Of a stretch of 64,000 nt of DNA, positions 38,701 through 50,757 are shown piece by piece. Under the pieces are notes generated by a model. That model was not told where the DNA came from. It searched no databases and was given only the letters and a program-made list of their open reading frames with translations. The first letter of the stretch is position 1; each line of letters opens with the position of its first letter. The position numbers were made by a program, and so were the translations under genes. The stretch lies in NCBI RefSeq assembly GCF_021155765.1, contig NC_060113.1:594501-658500 (forward strand). Direction: 5' to 3'. The stretch comes from Diprion similis. Lineage: Eukaryota; Arthropoda; Insecta; Hymenoptera; Diprionidae.

Positions 38701-41700
38701 TGCGGCTCTCTGTGTCTCATCGTGTGTTGGGGAGGGCTGCTTTGGGCTGGTAGTACACTGCTCAGATCTTCTCTACGTAATTTCGAGGACCAATCGACTG
38801 TAACCAGGATTTATCTTCAGTTAGAAACAATTTCAACAAAATCTAGATAAAAAAATTGGAGAGCGAGCAACTTACTTGGCTTTCCAAAGGGTGGAGGTAA
38901 GTCGTCGTCAATGAAGGGTTGACTGTAGAGAATGGAACTATCCCATGAAGCCTTGCCGGCCAAATCTCGAAGCAGAACTCTTACTGTTGATGGAGCAGTC
39001 GTCAAGCCAGCAGTGACTCCGCCGCCAGGCGCATCGAGCGCTGCTAATTCGACTAATGATAGTATTATTGAATTTGATAGCATCAAGAGCTGGACGTTTG
39101 GAACTTGGAAAACAGCCGAAGACAATTCGTCGCTGTCTATTCCAGGAATGTCATCAAGCTCGACTACAAGGGATGAGAGACGAGCGGCACCAATGCCCAT
39201 CGGAAAATGACCGAGATGATTAACTAGATGCATCAGTACCTGGAGAAAAAAAGACGATATATGTTTCGCGAAATTCAATTGATTAATTGTACATGGTGAA
39301 TGGAAGCTTACCATTTGAGCAGCCAGTTGAACAGATTGAACGTTTCCACGTCTCGGTGATTTCATACCAGTATCATCAACTAAATTGTCTAGAGAAATAT
39401 CAGGATCAAAATCGTCGGTGTCATGTTGGTAACACTTTGCCGAGTCTTGCAAATCCTTGCTAATTTTGTTATGCATAATGTTGTCTAATACCTGAAAACA
39501 TTGCCGATTAGAAATCTTTTGCAATAGGGAGGGAAGTTGGCCTTTTACTTACTGTAAATAATGTTAGAAGCAACGGCTTTCCATGGAATGGTTGTAGTAG
39601 TACAGACGGTCCCAGCTGCATAGCCCATTCGCCGAGACAAAACAGCATCGAAGTTGCCAAAGCGCTCCGCCTTTCACGACCAGTCATGCGACCAAGAGTC
39701 TCTGCTAGAACCTGGAAGTTGTGAAATTAAGAATTGAAGAGAGTAAGGGAATTGTATTAACTGCGCGTTTGTAGTGTAAAGAAAACGAACCTGAATAATT
39801 TTGGCTGGAATGTTTGGATAAAGTTCCAACAGTACATCTGCTTGGTCGCAGAGTAAGAGAAGAGCGTCGCAAGCAACTTGACTTACTGTCGCGTGAGTTG
39901 CCTGAAACAGACTTCGATATCAGTACATGTAAAAGTTATGTAATACTATTATCATTATGTGAGGCATTGGAACGAAGCGATCGATACTTTTGGACAGAGA
40001 TAAAACATTTCAGAGGACAATAAATTGCACAGAGAAGACCTAATTTTTTCAAGCAGTAAGCTATATAAGCTCTAATGGTGAAAAATGAAAAACATTTTAC
40101 TGGACACTCACTTTCCCCTAGAATAAAAGTTTTGAGATGCCAGTGCTAATTATTTCTATACACTAAAATTGCTGGTACTTGTTTAATTTGGGAAACTTGA
40201 TCCCTGCATTTAAACAAGAACACAGTATAACGAAGGGTGCAACAGATCATGCAAAACAAAGAAGCATACATGAGCGACATTGTGGTAGTTGCCTCACAGT
40301 GTTGGTTCTGTGTACAAAAGCAGGAGTCAATCAAAGTCAGTATTTACATAGCCAATAACTAGTTGATTTTCGGTGTACGCTGAAAGTGATCGATTAAATG
40401 TAGATTCCAACTTCGAACAGTTTTTTCCTCTTTAACTTGTTCGTCGCTTTATTCAAATTGACTTTTCTTTGTGGAATGAAACAGACAACGATTTAGGCTT
40501 CAGAACGTCAGACGTGGACGATTGAAATGACAAATGCTGGACGGACACTGGAATAATTCAATGTGAACAAAAAAAGGTACAATAAAGACTTGGGAGTGAG
40601 TTTATAGAAGCGACCAAGAGAGAGACTACCTTGTCTAGCAGGGGAAAATTCATCCCATCCTTTCGCTGCCCAGCCACCTGCAACCTCTGTCAACCAGACC
40701 CAACAGAAATAACAACAATACTAATCGCTACAATAGCTGCAGCGTCTAAATCACCTCCGATATTGAGCTATTCAACAATATGTGAATTATAACATGCAGC
40801 TTTGTTACGCATCTTAAGCATTGTGCCGTATATGTCTATATTGCTTTACTAAATCATGCTTGAGTGGTTCAATCGATCAAATAACACATGTGTCCTTTCA
40901 TTAATTAATAATAAAATTTACACTACTTCAAAATATAATATGTCAAGATATATTGAAAATATAGTTGAAAATAAAATAAATTATCGAAAATTGAAACTAC
41001 TATCACTGCTTCTTTTAGCTTTTAAAAAAAATATATACCTATATACTTTTGCGCTCAAACGAAATTAAAACATGCATAGATTGACAACTGTCCGTTGAAT
41101 GTGATTCAACTTACCCTCAGGCCTAGAAGAAGCACCGTAACTGCCTCTGGTACTCTGGGATGCTGCGTTTTGTGCGACAATTCTCTGTAGACAAACATAC
41201 CAATGCTGGAAAGTGCAACACACCTTGCCACACCTGTTGGTTCTCTGCGACAGCTCCTGATCAAGATCGTCACGATGTGCTCCTTTTGGAGTTTAAAATA
41301 AAAGATGGTATCAGCTCATTTTTTGAACAATCGCTGTTAGACCTTACTTGGTGTAAAGGAAAGATAATTTTGAACCTTTAAACTTTGGCCTTTTAGAAAA
41401 CTTTTCAAGATATTTTCGTTACCTTCGCATCAGGGCACGTCACTGTTACGATGTCGCTTCCAGAGGGTTGTAATACTGGAAGTTTAGCGACTGTAGCTGG
41501 TAGTGAGAGCAGCGATCCCAATATGGAAACAGCTTCTGTTCTGGGCGCCTGTAAATGTTGCAAAAAATTTATTACCCACTAACAACAATAAAGTGAGACA
41601 AGTCTCACCTCAATGTCGTTACTGTTGAGTATGACGTTAGCCGCGTGAATGTAGTCGAGAATTAGTAAACTGGATCCAGGCAGATTGAGGCTGAATAATC

Positions 41701-44700
41701 TGGGCCCCGTGTATTTTACAAGAGCGTGAAGAACCTTGGTGTTGTTGCTGACTATTCCGTTGTGTACAGCGCGATAAAATAGTGTTAAATGTGGCTTGGG
41801 AAGAGATATATCCATCGGTTGAACGGTAAGAAGACAAATCAAACGGTATGCAGCCAGTCTTCCAACTTCATACTGTTGCGGCAACTGTATCGCCTACAAA
41901 TGAGAAGAATAATAAGATAATTTAGTTGCTTTTGCAGAGTAAGGCAACAAGAATAGTGAATAATTTGTCGCACCTTGAAGCACCATGGAGCGATTATAGT
42001 TAGTGGTGGAATTAAGTCTGGTGCGGGAGGTGTGCCTTGATTGTCGCCGGACACTCCTTGATTCAAACGAATCTGAAGCGAAGACAAAATATTTAAGTGA
42101 TTAGCCTGGTGCGTGAAAACGAGAGTCTACAACTGTGAGGCTCACTTTTATCAGTGTGTGGGTCAGCTGGACAAGGTAGTCCATAACTTGTCCGTGGAGA
42201 GCCGGATCTTGAATATTGTTAACATCGCCCAATGCTGATAGCATCCGTCGCCACAAAGCTACAGCGACGTCTGGTAGCCAACCAGGAACTCCGCCTCCAG
42301 CCATAACTGAACGCCTTTCCGATACATCGCTTGTGTCTGCGCAACAATTACGGAATTTTAAAACAAAATGTTGCGATATTCAGTTTTCAAGCAATTCTTT
42401 ATTATTGTAGATCAAGAACTTATATCGTGTTTTTTTTTCTTAAATTTCATATAATCAGAAATAAAATGAACCTCTCCTTGAGGGCTGTTTGAAGAAAACA
42501 AAATGTATTTTAGAATTAGATTTTTTTCCAAAGCGCAAATGATAAACACGATTTCCCAATAATAGCAAATGAAAATTAGCGAATGTATTGAGAAAACCGA
42601 ATACGTACGGCAGAGAAACAGTGGTAGAGAGAAAAAGAGAGAGAGTAAAACAAACGGAAGGACAAACGTAAAAAACTTCTTACCCTTGAGTAATTTTTTA
42701 AGCGAAAAAGGCATTGTTGTTGTCCAAGCAATAAAGTATAAAGATTCTAGATGCACGAAATTGATCAAGCAATCAGAGAGTAAGAGAGAATGATCCGATT
42801 GTTAAGTTCCCACTTACAGTTGCGTAAGTGAATGAATAAGTAGAATTTATAAAAACACCATCTTCAGCCAAGCGTCACTTCCAGTTTGCTTTAACTAAGA
42901 GGTATACTACAATCAAAAGGAAGCATTGAATTCTTCCTGCGTTTGGCAATATTTCTTTTGTATGTACTTTCCTGTTTAAATTTCTAATCTCAAGGATTGT
43001 AATTCCCAGTAACACAATTTCACTTAGTACCGTGTTGCTGTTTAGCAGTAAGTGAACTTGCCATAAAGTAGCTATCAGAATTAAGCCATGTGGTGTTTTA
43101 TCAGAGCGTATTAATGTGGCTATTAAATTACTTCATGTATTTACGACGTCATGGGTAAACATTTTCCTGGGATTCACAAAAATCCATTCAACACAGTAAT
43201 ATTTGTTTAGTAAGAAATTTTAGCGTCGAACCATTCATCTAAAGGCTGCATTTACGATTTCTCATCGATAAGAAGATTGTTGCTTATTGAATATTCCACA
43301 AAAAATATTCTCGATTCGAACTACGTTTTACACCTATACAGCAAAGCTTATTTTATATCTTCCAATACTCTAATCTCGGTAAGTAAGACATAACGAATAA
43401 TCATTTTCTTACTATTCCCAATTCACTGTTGTTCTAAAATTACCATGCAGTCTATTTTTCATATTCTGGGGATGCTGTTACTACTCACCAATGCTGTTCC
43501 CATCAATATTTTCTATCTGTATTGGACTATCCTTGTTGCTATCCACGCCACTGCTTGGTGTAGGCGAAGGACAGCGCGGGGATGGAGGTTCACTGTCAAC
43601 GACAACGACGCTGTCCAATGATTTAGTGCGTCTGCTTGGTAACATTTTTGATACTGTTGTTGTAGTCTCGTTACCCGTTGTAGTCGTAGCAGTAGTGGAC
43701 AATAGCCTTGCCATATCTTGCTCTATTGACAAGGGGAGTACTGCCCGAGGAAATTCACGCTTAGTTCACAATAATCGTATATACCGCAATCAGAAATTGC
43801 GATGTGCCTACGTTTTCTTGTACAATATCACCACGATTCGTTAATCGCAAGTACTGAATTAATGCGGATCCATTCAATTCACAATCAATATTTTCACTCT
43901 TGTTGTCCCATATACCATCGTTGGATAATTATCCGTTTTATTACTTAACTTCAATGTGAGATTAACTCTAAGAGCAGAGACATTGGACACTTCAGCGGAC
44001 AGATATATAATTGAAAAAAATTGTGCAGTAAAGTTCCAAAACAACATTTTTTACTATCACCAACAAACACTGCTTAAATAACGGAAATGGCGAGGACTGA
44101 TATGATAGATAAACGTAAGTGGAAAACGATTTAAAACTGCGCTGCACCCGATGAAGCAGGTTTAACATATGAGTCGATTATTTTTAACCCAGTGATGATG
44201 ACACACCGAAAAAGCGAAAAAAACAAACAATAATAATAATAATATTTACTATGACTAAAATAAAATAAGAACAAAGGTATAAATAGAACTGAGAGAACAG
44301 AATTGCTATTTTATATCAACATATATCAGGTTTTATATGTATCCGTGTTTGAATATGAGCATGAACACCATTGGCGAGTAGATTGTAGACTCACAAGGAG
44401 AAAAAAATCAGCGAATCATTAAGCCAACCGACAAATTTAACCATTGTTCATACAACTTACCAGGAACTCTGGAATGTATAGTGTGAGTGCGATGTCTGTG
44501 CAGCTTAATTCTTCCTTTTCCATTGTATATCGTGTTATCGCTTGCACTTCTCGGAAGCGGACGGAATTTTCTAGGGTCGCGCAGTGGATGATCTGTGAGG
44601 TTTGAGAAAAAGTTCGAGTTGAAATCGGATTATATCAAATCGTTGATGCTTTCAAAATACTTGAAATGATCTATTCAGATTTTCATTTACCAGTGACACT

Positions 44701-47700
44701 GTCCTTTAAGGTTGCCCCAGTTTCATGATCAACACTGCCTCTCCTTTGGGGCTGAACACTTCCCGTCGAAGCGGCACGGCTGCCGATACCTCGTCTTTTC
44801 TTTGACTTTTGCTCACTAAGACGATCCAGTGGTAGATCATTGAGATCAAGATTGTACACATGTCTTGCTAAAACTCTGGTTAGAGTGTCTAAAGTTTTCT
44901 GCAAATTATGTTAGCGAATTGAAATTTTTACAAATTATTCTGTTTGAAGTAGTTTCAGATTTCTTATATTTGTAGCTGCTTCAATTAACGGAATCTTTTT
45001 TTTTCCATCTATTTGAAACAAGTAATAAGTTACCTCTACGGTTTTAAGTTGTACTAATGTTAATCAAATATTTTTTCACTATAAATAATCTGCAACCAGT
45101 GTCAAATACTGATATTTTTCCTTCAATACGTAACTAAAAGTGAGGCAGCACAAAGCATAAAAATAAAATACTAATCAGAACCACTTTGGGATTTTAGTGG
45201 AAGTTGTGTGTTGTGTTAAGTTCGCAACTTACAGCCCATTCACGAATAAGTTCTTCCCATTGGGTTAAGGAAGTTAAAACAGCGAGAAATTGGTCCCAAA
45301 GCTGTGTAGATATAACAACGTTTAAATTAGCTTTGATCCAAGTTACTATCAGGGTCTGAAATATCGCTGGCGCCAATTTACCGCCGATACTTTCTTGTTG
45401 TTTTCTACGTGATGTTTTGTCGCTTAGTACCAAGGATGTTATCTGTAGTAGGACTCTGAAAAATAATAATCAAAATGATAAAATGGGAAATTCCAAAGAT
45501 TCGTAGGTAGTAATAAATCTATTAGTTCAACTTTCAATCACGAAAAAGTTGCATCGTGTGTAAATTTGTTCATTGAAACAAATATTCACCGAAGTAACTG
45601 TTCCCAGGTGGCAGGTTCAAGTCTGACTTGCATAACGACGTGGCGATAAACATTTAGCACACGTTTACAGCTATCCGTTTGTTCCTCCAGCAGAGTTGCG
45701 GACGCATTACCCCCTGGCGTTTCTAAGAAAAATACATTTGAAGCTTGTGTTACAAAAACTTGTAAAACATTTTGCAATCCAGCCCTCACAAACAAGTTTT
45801 CCCTGTGAATGGCTCCAAGATACGAATCGTTTCTCAGTCTAGTCTGTCTGTAGCTTTCCGGCGGACTTCGATCGTTAATTAAAGCCTCTCTCTTCACTTG
45901 ATCTTCAATTTCTCTGTCCTTATGACTCTCCAAGGGTTCTAGCATGAATGATGGAAGTTCCTGACAAAAATAGTCGACAAATTAAATTCTGTACTACAAT
46001 TCCAAACAATCAATTCCAGTTCCATAGCTCTTGACAAAATAGCTTACATTCATTTGTATCCAGTCTTTATAAACAGCAATAGCCTTTCTTATAGCACCAG
46101 CGTGAGTGAAATCTAGTAAAAATGCTTGTCTGTAAAGTTCGTGAACGAAATTAACGTTGTCTCTGTTCCCATAGAAAACTTCTCGCACTAGATTAGTGGC
46201 CAGCACGGTGTTATCCTCCTGGTTTTCATGCTGGGAAGCAGCTTCAGGAGACAAAGTATTCGGGTCTGTTGAATTCTGGATAACGGATACACGCCGAAGT
46301 TCTGGTTCTGGATTTTCATCACTAGTTGTCGTGCTGGTGAGATAAAAACGATTGATCAGATTTTTTAAGGATGCAAAAACAAAATGAAAGTTTTTTACAC
46401 ATTTTATCATAAAAGAACAGTCATTCGTTGTTTCATACTTTGGTGAAGGCTGCAACAATAGTCCGTCCTTCTTTGTGACATGAGTATATTTAGCGACCCA
46501 TTTGATAAGTGTAACTTTGCAGAGTGCGTAAACATCTTGTCCTTGATTAGGGGAAGGTTTCCTCATTCCAGGAAGCTCTAAATTCGGTTTGTACAGTGAA
46601 AAATTGTCGTTAAACTCTGGGCAGATGTATCGCAAGTAAGTTGCCTTGAATCGTTCCAGTAGAAATTGAAACGCCTTGTGTTGCCTAGCGTGTTTGTCTC
46701 GCCATTCGACCTTGACAACCTGAAGCCAAAAGAAAAAAAAGAAAAGAAAATTGAAAACTATGGGCGACAGAATTGGGTCCCAATTGTATATTTATCCACG
46801 ATCATATACCTGGCTAACCATAAAGTCAAGTAGAGCTTCGAGAAACCGCACGGTTTCGTGGTCCAGTGGTTTTTCCCCGCCTTGCGGAGGTAAGATTGGC
46901 CCGCCATCAACCAGGCTGACGGGTCCTTGAGTTACCCCGGTGTCATGGAAAATACTTTGTCCCAATTGCGTGTCATAGAATTCTCTCTTTTCCTTGTCGT
47001 CGTAGCTCGCCGATTTCGATGGTTTATCCTTTTTGTTATCCGACTTACGCTCAAGCTTGTAGGGCGATGCCTGACTTGGTGGAAAGCCGGGTACCAGACA
47101 AGCGAACATCTGGTGTATGTGATCTGGAGCATTGTCACCGAGCGCTTGGTACCAAAGTATGAAGTATCTGCAGCGATAAGTGAACAGAATTTGAGGGTCA
47201 GTAGTTATTGCAAAAGTAATAAACGGGAAGAATATCCGAATATTTCAATGGGACCGTAAAATTTTTCAAAACCTTATGGCTTGACGACGTAATTTCCAGC
47301 TGTTGCCTGGGTGTAAAAGTTTCCTCAATATTCTGGCGAGGCTGTGGCACTGCCATCTTCGATTCAGAAGCTCAGGAAGCAGCGTCAGTATTTTTTCCAA
47401 CAGCTGTAACACCTGTTCCAGCTCTTCTCTGTGCGCCTTGTGAACTGTTTGCAGAAAATAATAGATTTATAGATTAATTCTAAAACTTCATCATGTCTCT
47501 CGATTAACATCAAATATTTCTCATCGCACAAAAAATCATGCCATTAATCTATCAAGTCATCGCTTTCTGAGATGGGTCATCATGGATGACATTTTTTGAA
47601 GGGGAATCGCTTCCGCCGTTTCCGTGCAAAATCAAAAATTTTTATCATGCAACTTATTAGCTATGATGGAAATCTGTATTAGAAGTGTAAATAAACAAAA

Positions 47701-49994
47701 AAAAAACTTATGAATAGAAACATGAATATTACAGTTATCACATAATTGAACCATACAAAGTGGGAGAATTTAGGGATATTTTTCAGAAGAATAGTTCATC
47801 CCATTGTGCAGTGTGTTACATGTAAATTGCATAGGCGTTTCCAAGTTCCACGACCTGAGCGACTGCGAAAAAAACTACAAAGAAAAAAAATGTCGAAGGT
47901 ATTTTGCATGCTCGGCAAAAATGTTTCACTTACCGAGGTGAAAGGAAAGTTCTGTCAGCAAAGTGATAGAGGGGGGAAATAGAGAAAAACAATTGTCATC
48001 AGTACACAGTTTATCAGATACACAGAATTAATAATTGTGACAATATAAGAACAGGCAACAATAAATTAATTAACAAATGCCCATTGATGAAACGAACGTT
48101 GTCATTGACGTATTTGTTTATATAAAGAATGTTTCCATATGCATATATATATCTTTTTGTAATAAACGGCGCATAACATTGTAGAATAAAAAAGTTGAGA
48201 AAACTTACCACGCTGGCGTAAATTTGCTTCCGCGGAAACAAAGCAGTCGTACAGTATGAAGTATACATGGCTGAAATTCCCTTCGAAGAAACCCTTTGCT
48301 TCGTCTGTGTCCACGTTTTCTGCAAAAAAACAGTGAAAGAGAAAAAGAGTATAATGAGATGCTCGACTTCTATAAGAAAAATTATAAGTCCTTGATATCG
48401 TCAAGGTAAAAACATCCTTTGTTTTCTAATGTTTTCCAGCAGAAAAATGACTTACATCTGGGCAAACAGATTGTTGTTCGTGGAAAAGAACTTGGGATTA
48501 ACTATTGAAACGATCTCGTAACATCATGATATGGAACAGAAAGAGTATTGCGGATGTATCATAAAAAATAATTAACCGAGGAAATACTGCAGCAAGATGG
48601 TTTGGGTTGAGAAAATTATTGATACGCAATTATCTGTTTTTAACAGTAAAAAGTAATTTTAGCTCCAGCTGGAGGCCGAACCAAGCTGTGTGGTGAGCTC
48701 GGTAATGTGGTCTGGTGATTAGATACCAACCAGTTACTATAATGTCGTTTGACCACACTTGCCTCAGGAGTACACAGAGGTGTTTTATTTATTCTTCGCA
48801 TTTTTTATTATTGCCATTCACACCGGCAACACAAACTTATATCTAGCAAATTGCCGATAGCTAAAGTTCTGGATCAAGCAAAATGAATAAAACTCAAAAA
48901 TTAAGATCTCTCAATTGTTAAAGGATGCCTCATGATATTCGTCACATACATAGTCATTTTGCAAGGCAATATTCGTCTTTGACTCGATACGAGTAAATAA
49001 ATTCGTTTAAAAATGACTATGAAATTGTAGCATGCAATCGAAGAAATGAATCGGTAATTTTTCTACCACGCAATAATTCGATTTAACTTGAAATACCGAA
49101 CAACGTAAGAATTTTTGATATGATAATAAAAACAGAGTAATTTCATGTAAATACATTTATTGCAAAATATTTTCAATTGTCCAAGGATCCTGACCAAATA
49201 TCAATATCAAGGATTCTGTTAATACGGGTAATTAAATACAACAGAAACTTGTAAATTTTGATTTACATAAACCACTTTTTGAATTTCATAATGAGAAAAG
49301 CTTCAAAATAATAAATTTGATAGCAGAGAGAGCAGTGCAAAAATGGAATATAAAACAACAATTTTCTAACATCATAGATCCTTGTCCTTGTAGCGCCTCT
49401 CTCTTGCTATATAAAACAAATATTTACACGCAATCGTGTCAGTCGTTGCCAAATATGGACAGGACAGATCATTTTATGCGTTTACTCAAAGATGCAAATC
49501 TCAGATCAACCCGGACCATGTGGTACACGGATATTGATGGAATGCAGATGGGGGCCTGAGTTGCGTCGCGACGTATCTTCGCTGACGATAACGGCTTCGA
49601 CAACTATTCCTTATTCTATAACAACAAATGTAATTTCAACAATGCGTGAAGAAAACAGGTATTTGTGATGAAAATCGCGTAGGTGTAAAGACCAACAGAA
49701 GTCTCTCTTCAAATAGATGTGGAAGAGAGAGAGAGAGAGACGTAGAAAGAGAGTGAAATAACACCCTGTTGGTTACTGGAGTCTGGAGGTGTTTTGGTTA
49801 ATCAAATGTATTCATCTGATTTGACACAACGAGCAGGGGGGTTGGTGAAAAAATATTTATCATAGTCTAGGAAATGCCAGATACTCACCAAGTACGATTT
49901 TGAGGTGTTTAAACCTAGTAGCGCTGTCCTTTTTCACATCCTGTATCTTGAGTGTTGACTTTTTGACGTCTACGTGAAGTTTTTTGCTGAACAT
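35772..49994 (-). CDS. RALGAPA1: Ral GTPase-activating protein subunit alpha
   Basis: 27 coding exons in transcript order: 49994-49889, 48319-48209, 47444-47273, 47167-46810, 46719-46439, 46333-46048, 45960-45590, 45455-45233, 44898-44691, 44592-44461, 43740-43489, 42336-42146, 42072-41974, 41893-41609, 41548-41423, 41282-41115, 39901-39791, 39711-39553, 39491-39312, 39239-38876, 38797-38649, 38567-38392, 38256-37797, 37736-37450, 37380-37244, 37096-36971, 35932-35772. This gives 1892 residues with all phases closed. It is the catalytic subunit of the RalGAP heterodimer, which inactivates Ral GTPases downstream of PI3K/Akt and limits mTORC1. The N-terminus [14 protein letters not shown] and blocks such as [14 protein letters not shown] and [22 protein letters not shown] match the family. 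The RapGAP domain lies near the C-terminus ([25 protein letters not shown]). [11 protein letters not shown] carries the Asn-thumb residue at about 1662, so it looks active. RRGS and RTKS sites in exons 9 and 11 suit phosphoregulation. The insect gene may predate the vertebrate A1/A2 split. Confidence 0.94.
40630..40686 (-). CDS. Candidate 57-nt cassette exon of RALGAPA
   Basis: Inside the 1.2-kb intron 39902-41114, a GGTTGACAG acceptor precedes a 57-nt open segment (40686 to 40630) encoding [19 protein letters not shown], followed by a GTAGTC donor. Both edges are phase 0, matching the flanking exons (which end GLR and begin ATHATV). It would insert 19 residues exactly where the vertebrate protein, as recalled, aligns without a gap. 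The phase match and splice signals support it; usage is unproven. Confidence 0.45.
49726..49742. repeat. Short (GA)n tract
   Basis: A simple GA dinucleotide run inside the first large intron of RALGAPA (48320-49888). GAGA tracts can bind GAGA factor in insects, but this one is short and nothing else supports regulation. Confidence 0.7.
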
Positions 49995-50713
49995 TGTCGT
50001 TCAATGCGAGTCGCCGGCGGACTCGCGGAGAGATACTATCATCGAGCGGATTGGAAATATTCCTCATCAGTTACACGCAATGATAATTACCCCGACAAAA
50101 CACCCCGAAGTACGATTGACGGATCGGAGTAAAAAAAGTAGCTAATACATATACCAAATGTCAGTGTGTCGAACCGACCACACTGCACAAGTCAGATGTC
50201 CGATGTATCGTTAATCGCACGTGGCAGCCATCTTGTTTCTCGCTGCGACTACTTGCCAGATGCCAAACCAGGGCAATGACATCACCGATCGTTAGATCAC
50301 TCCGATTAATAAGATTTTCAATATTGCTGAGCAGCTACGACCTGACATGTTTGAAATATTTTCAAATACTGATCCATTTGATAACTCTCACACATTAGCA
50401 GCACGAATTTCCTTTTCAATGTGTGTCAGAGAAATGTAGAAACAGTTCAGCAGTATGTGAGCTTGAATTTGGCGCGTCGATTTAGATCAGTGCCGCCAAC
50501 TGCCGCGCCGCTGAAGGGAAAAACTTGTACAAAATTTCGCCATTTTTAAATTTCCAAAGAAACTAGCGCCAGAACGGTCGACGCTATAACTAGTTAGACG
50601 AGTTCAAAAGTAACGAAGTTTGCTCATCGGAGGCTGCCTAGTTGTTACGTACTCCATGGTCACTGTGGAAAGAAACAAGCGCAAACCGAGAAACAAAAGG
50701 ACAGAGAAGCGAC
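49995..50713. promoter_or_regulatory. Divergent promoter region of RALGAPA and the unknown small gene
   Basis: 719 bp between divergent start codons. It contains an E-box CACGTG at 50218-50223, immediately followed (minus orientation CAAGATGGCTGC, 50224-50235) by a YY1/PHO-like motif, and an E2F-like TTTGGCGC at 50468-50475. The plus strand also carries a short upstream ORF at 50656-50757 that overlaps the start of the unknown gene. No TATA box is evident. Motif calls are by eye. Confidence 0.45.
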
Positions 50714-50757
50714 ATGGCGGGGAGCGAAGTGGTCGGTATAGAGCTAGATTTTACTAG
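50656..50757 (+). CDS. Upstream ORF overlapping the start of the unknown gene
   Basis: ATG at 50656 in ACTCCATGG (good context) opens a 33-codon, very basic reading (MVTVERNKRKPRNKRTEK and onward) that ends at TAG 50755-50757, beyond the main ATG at 50714 and in another frame. If the mRNA starts upstream of 50656 it would lower translation of the main protein. It may simply lie upstream of the real transcription start. Confidence 0.25.
   Translation: MVTVERNKRKPRNKRTEKRHGGERSGRYRARFY

Noticed and set aside
40508..40693. 61-codon minus-strand frame in the RALGAPA intron
   Set aside because: It is a shifted frame over the candidate cassette exon; the phase-0 57-nt reading is the better explanation.
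48660..48780. Locally GC-richer stretch examined as a possible tRNA
   Set aside because: No A-box/B-box pair and no cloverleaf; it lies in a RALGAPA intron.
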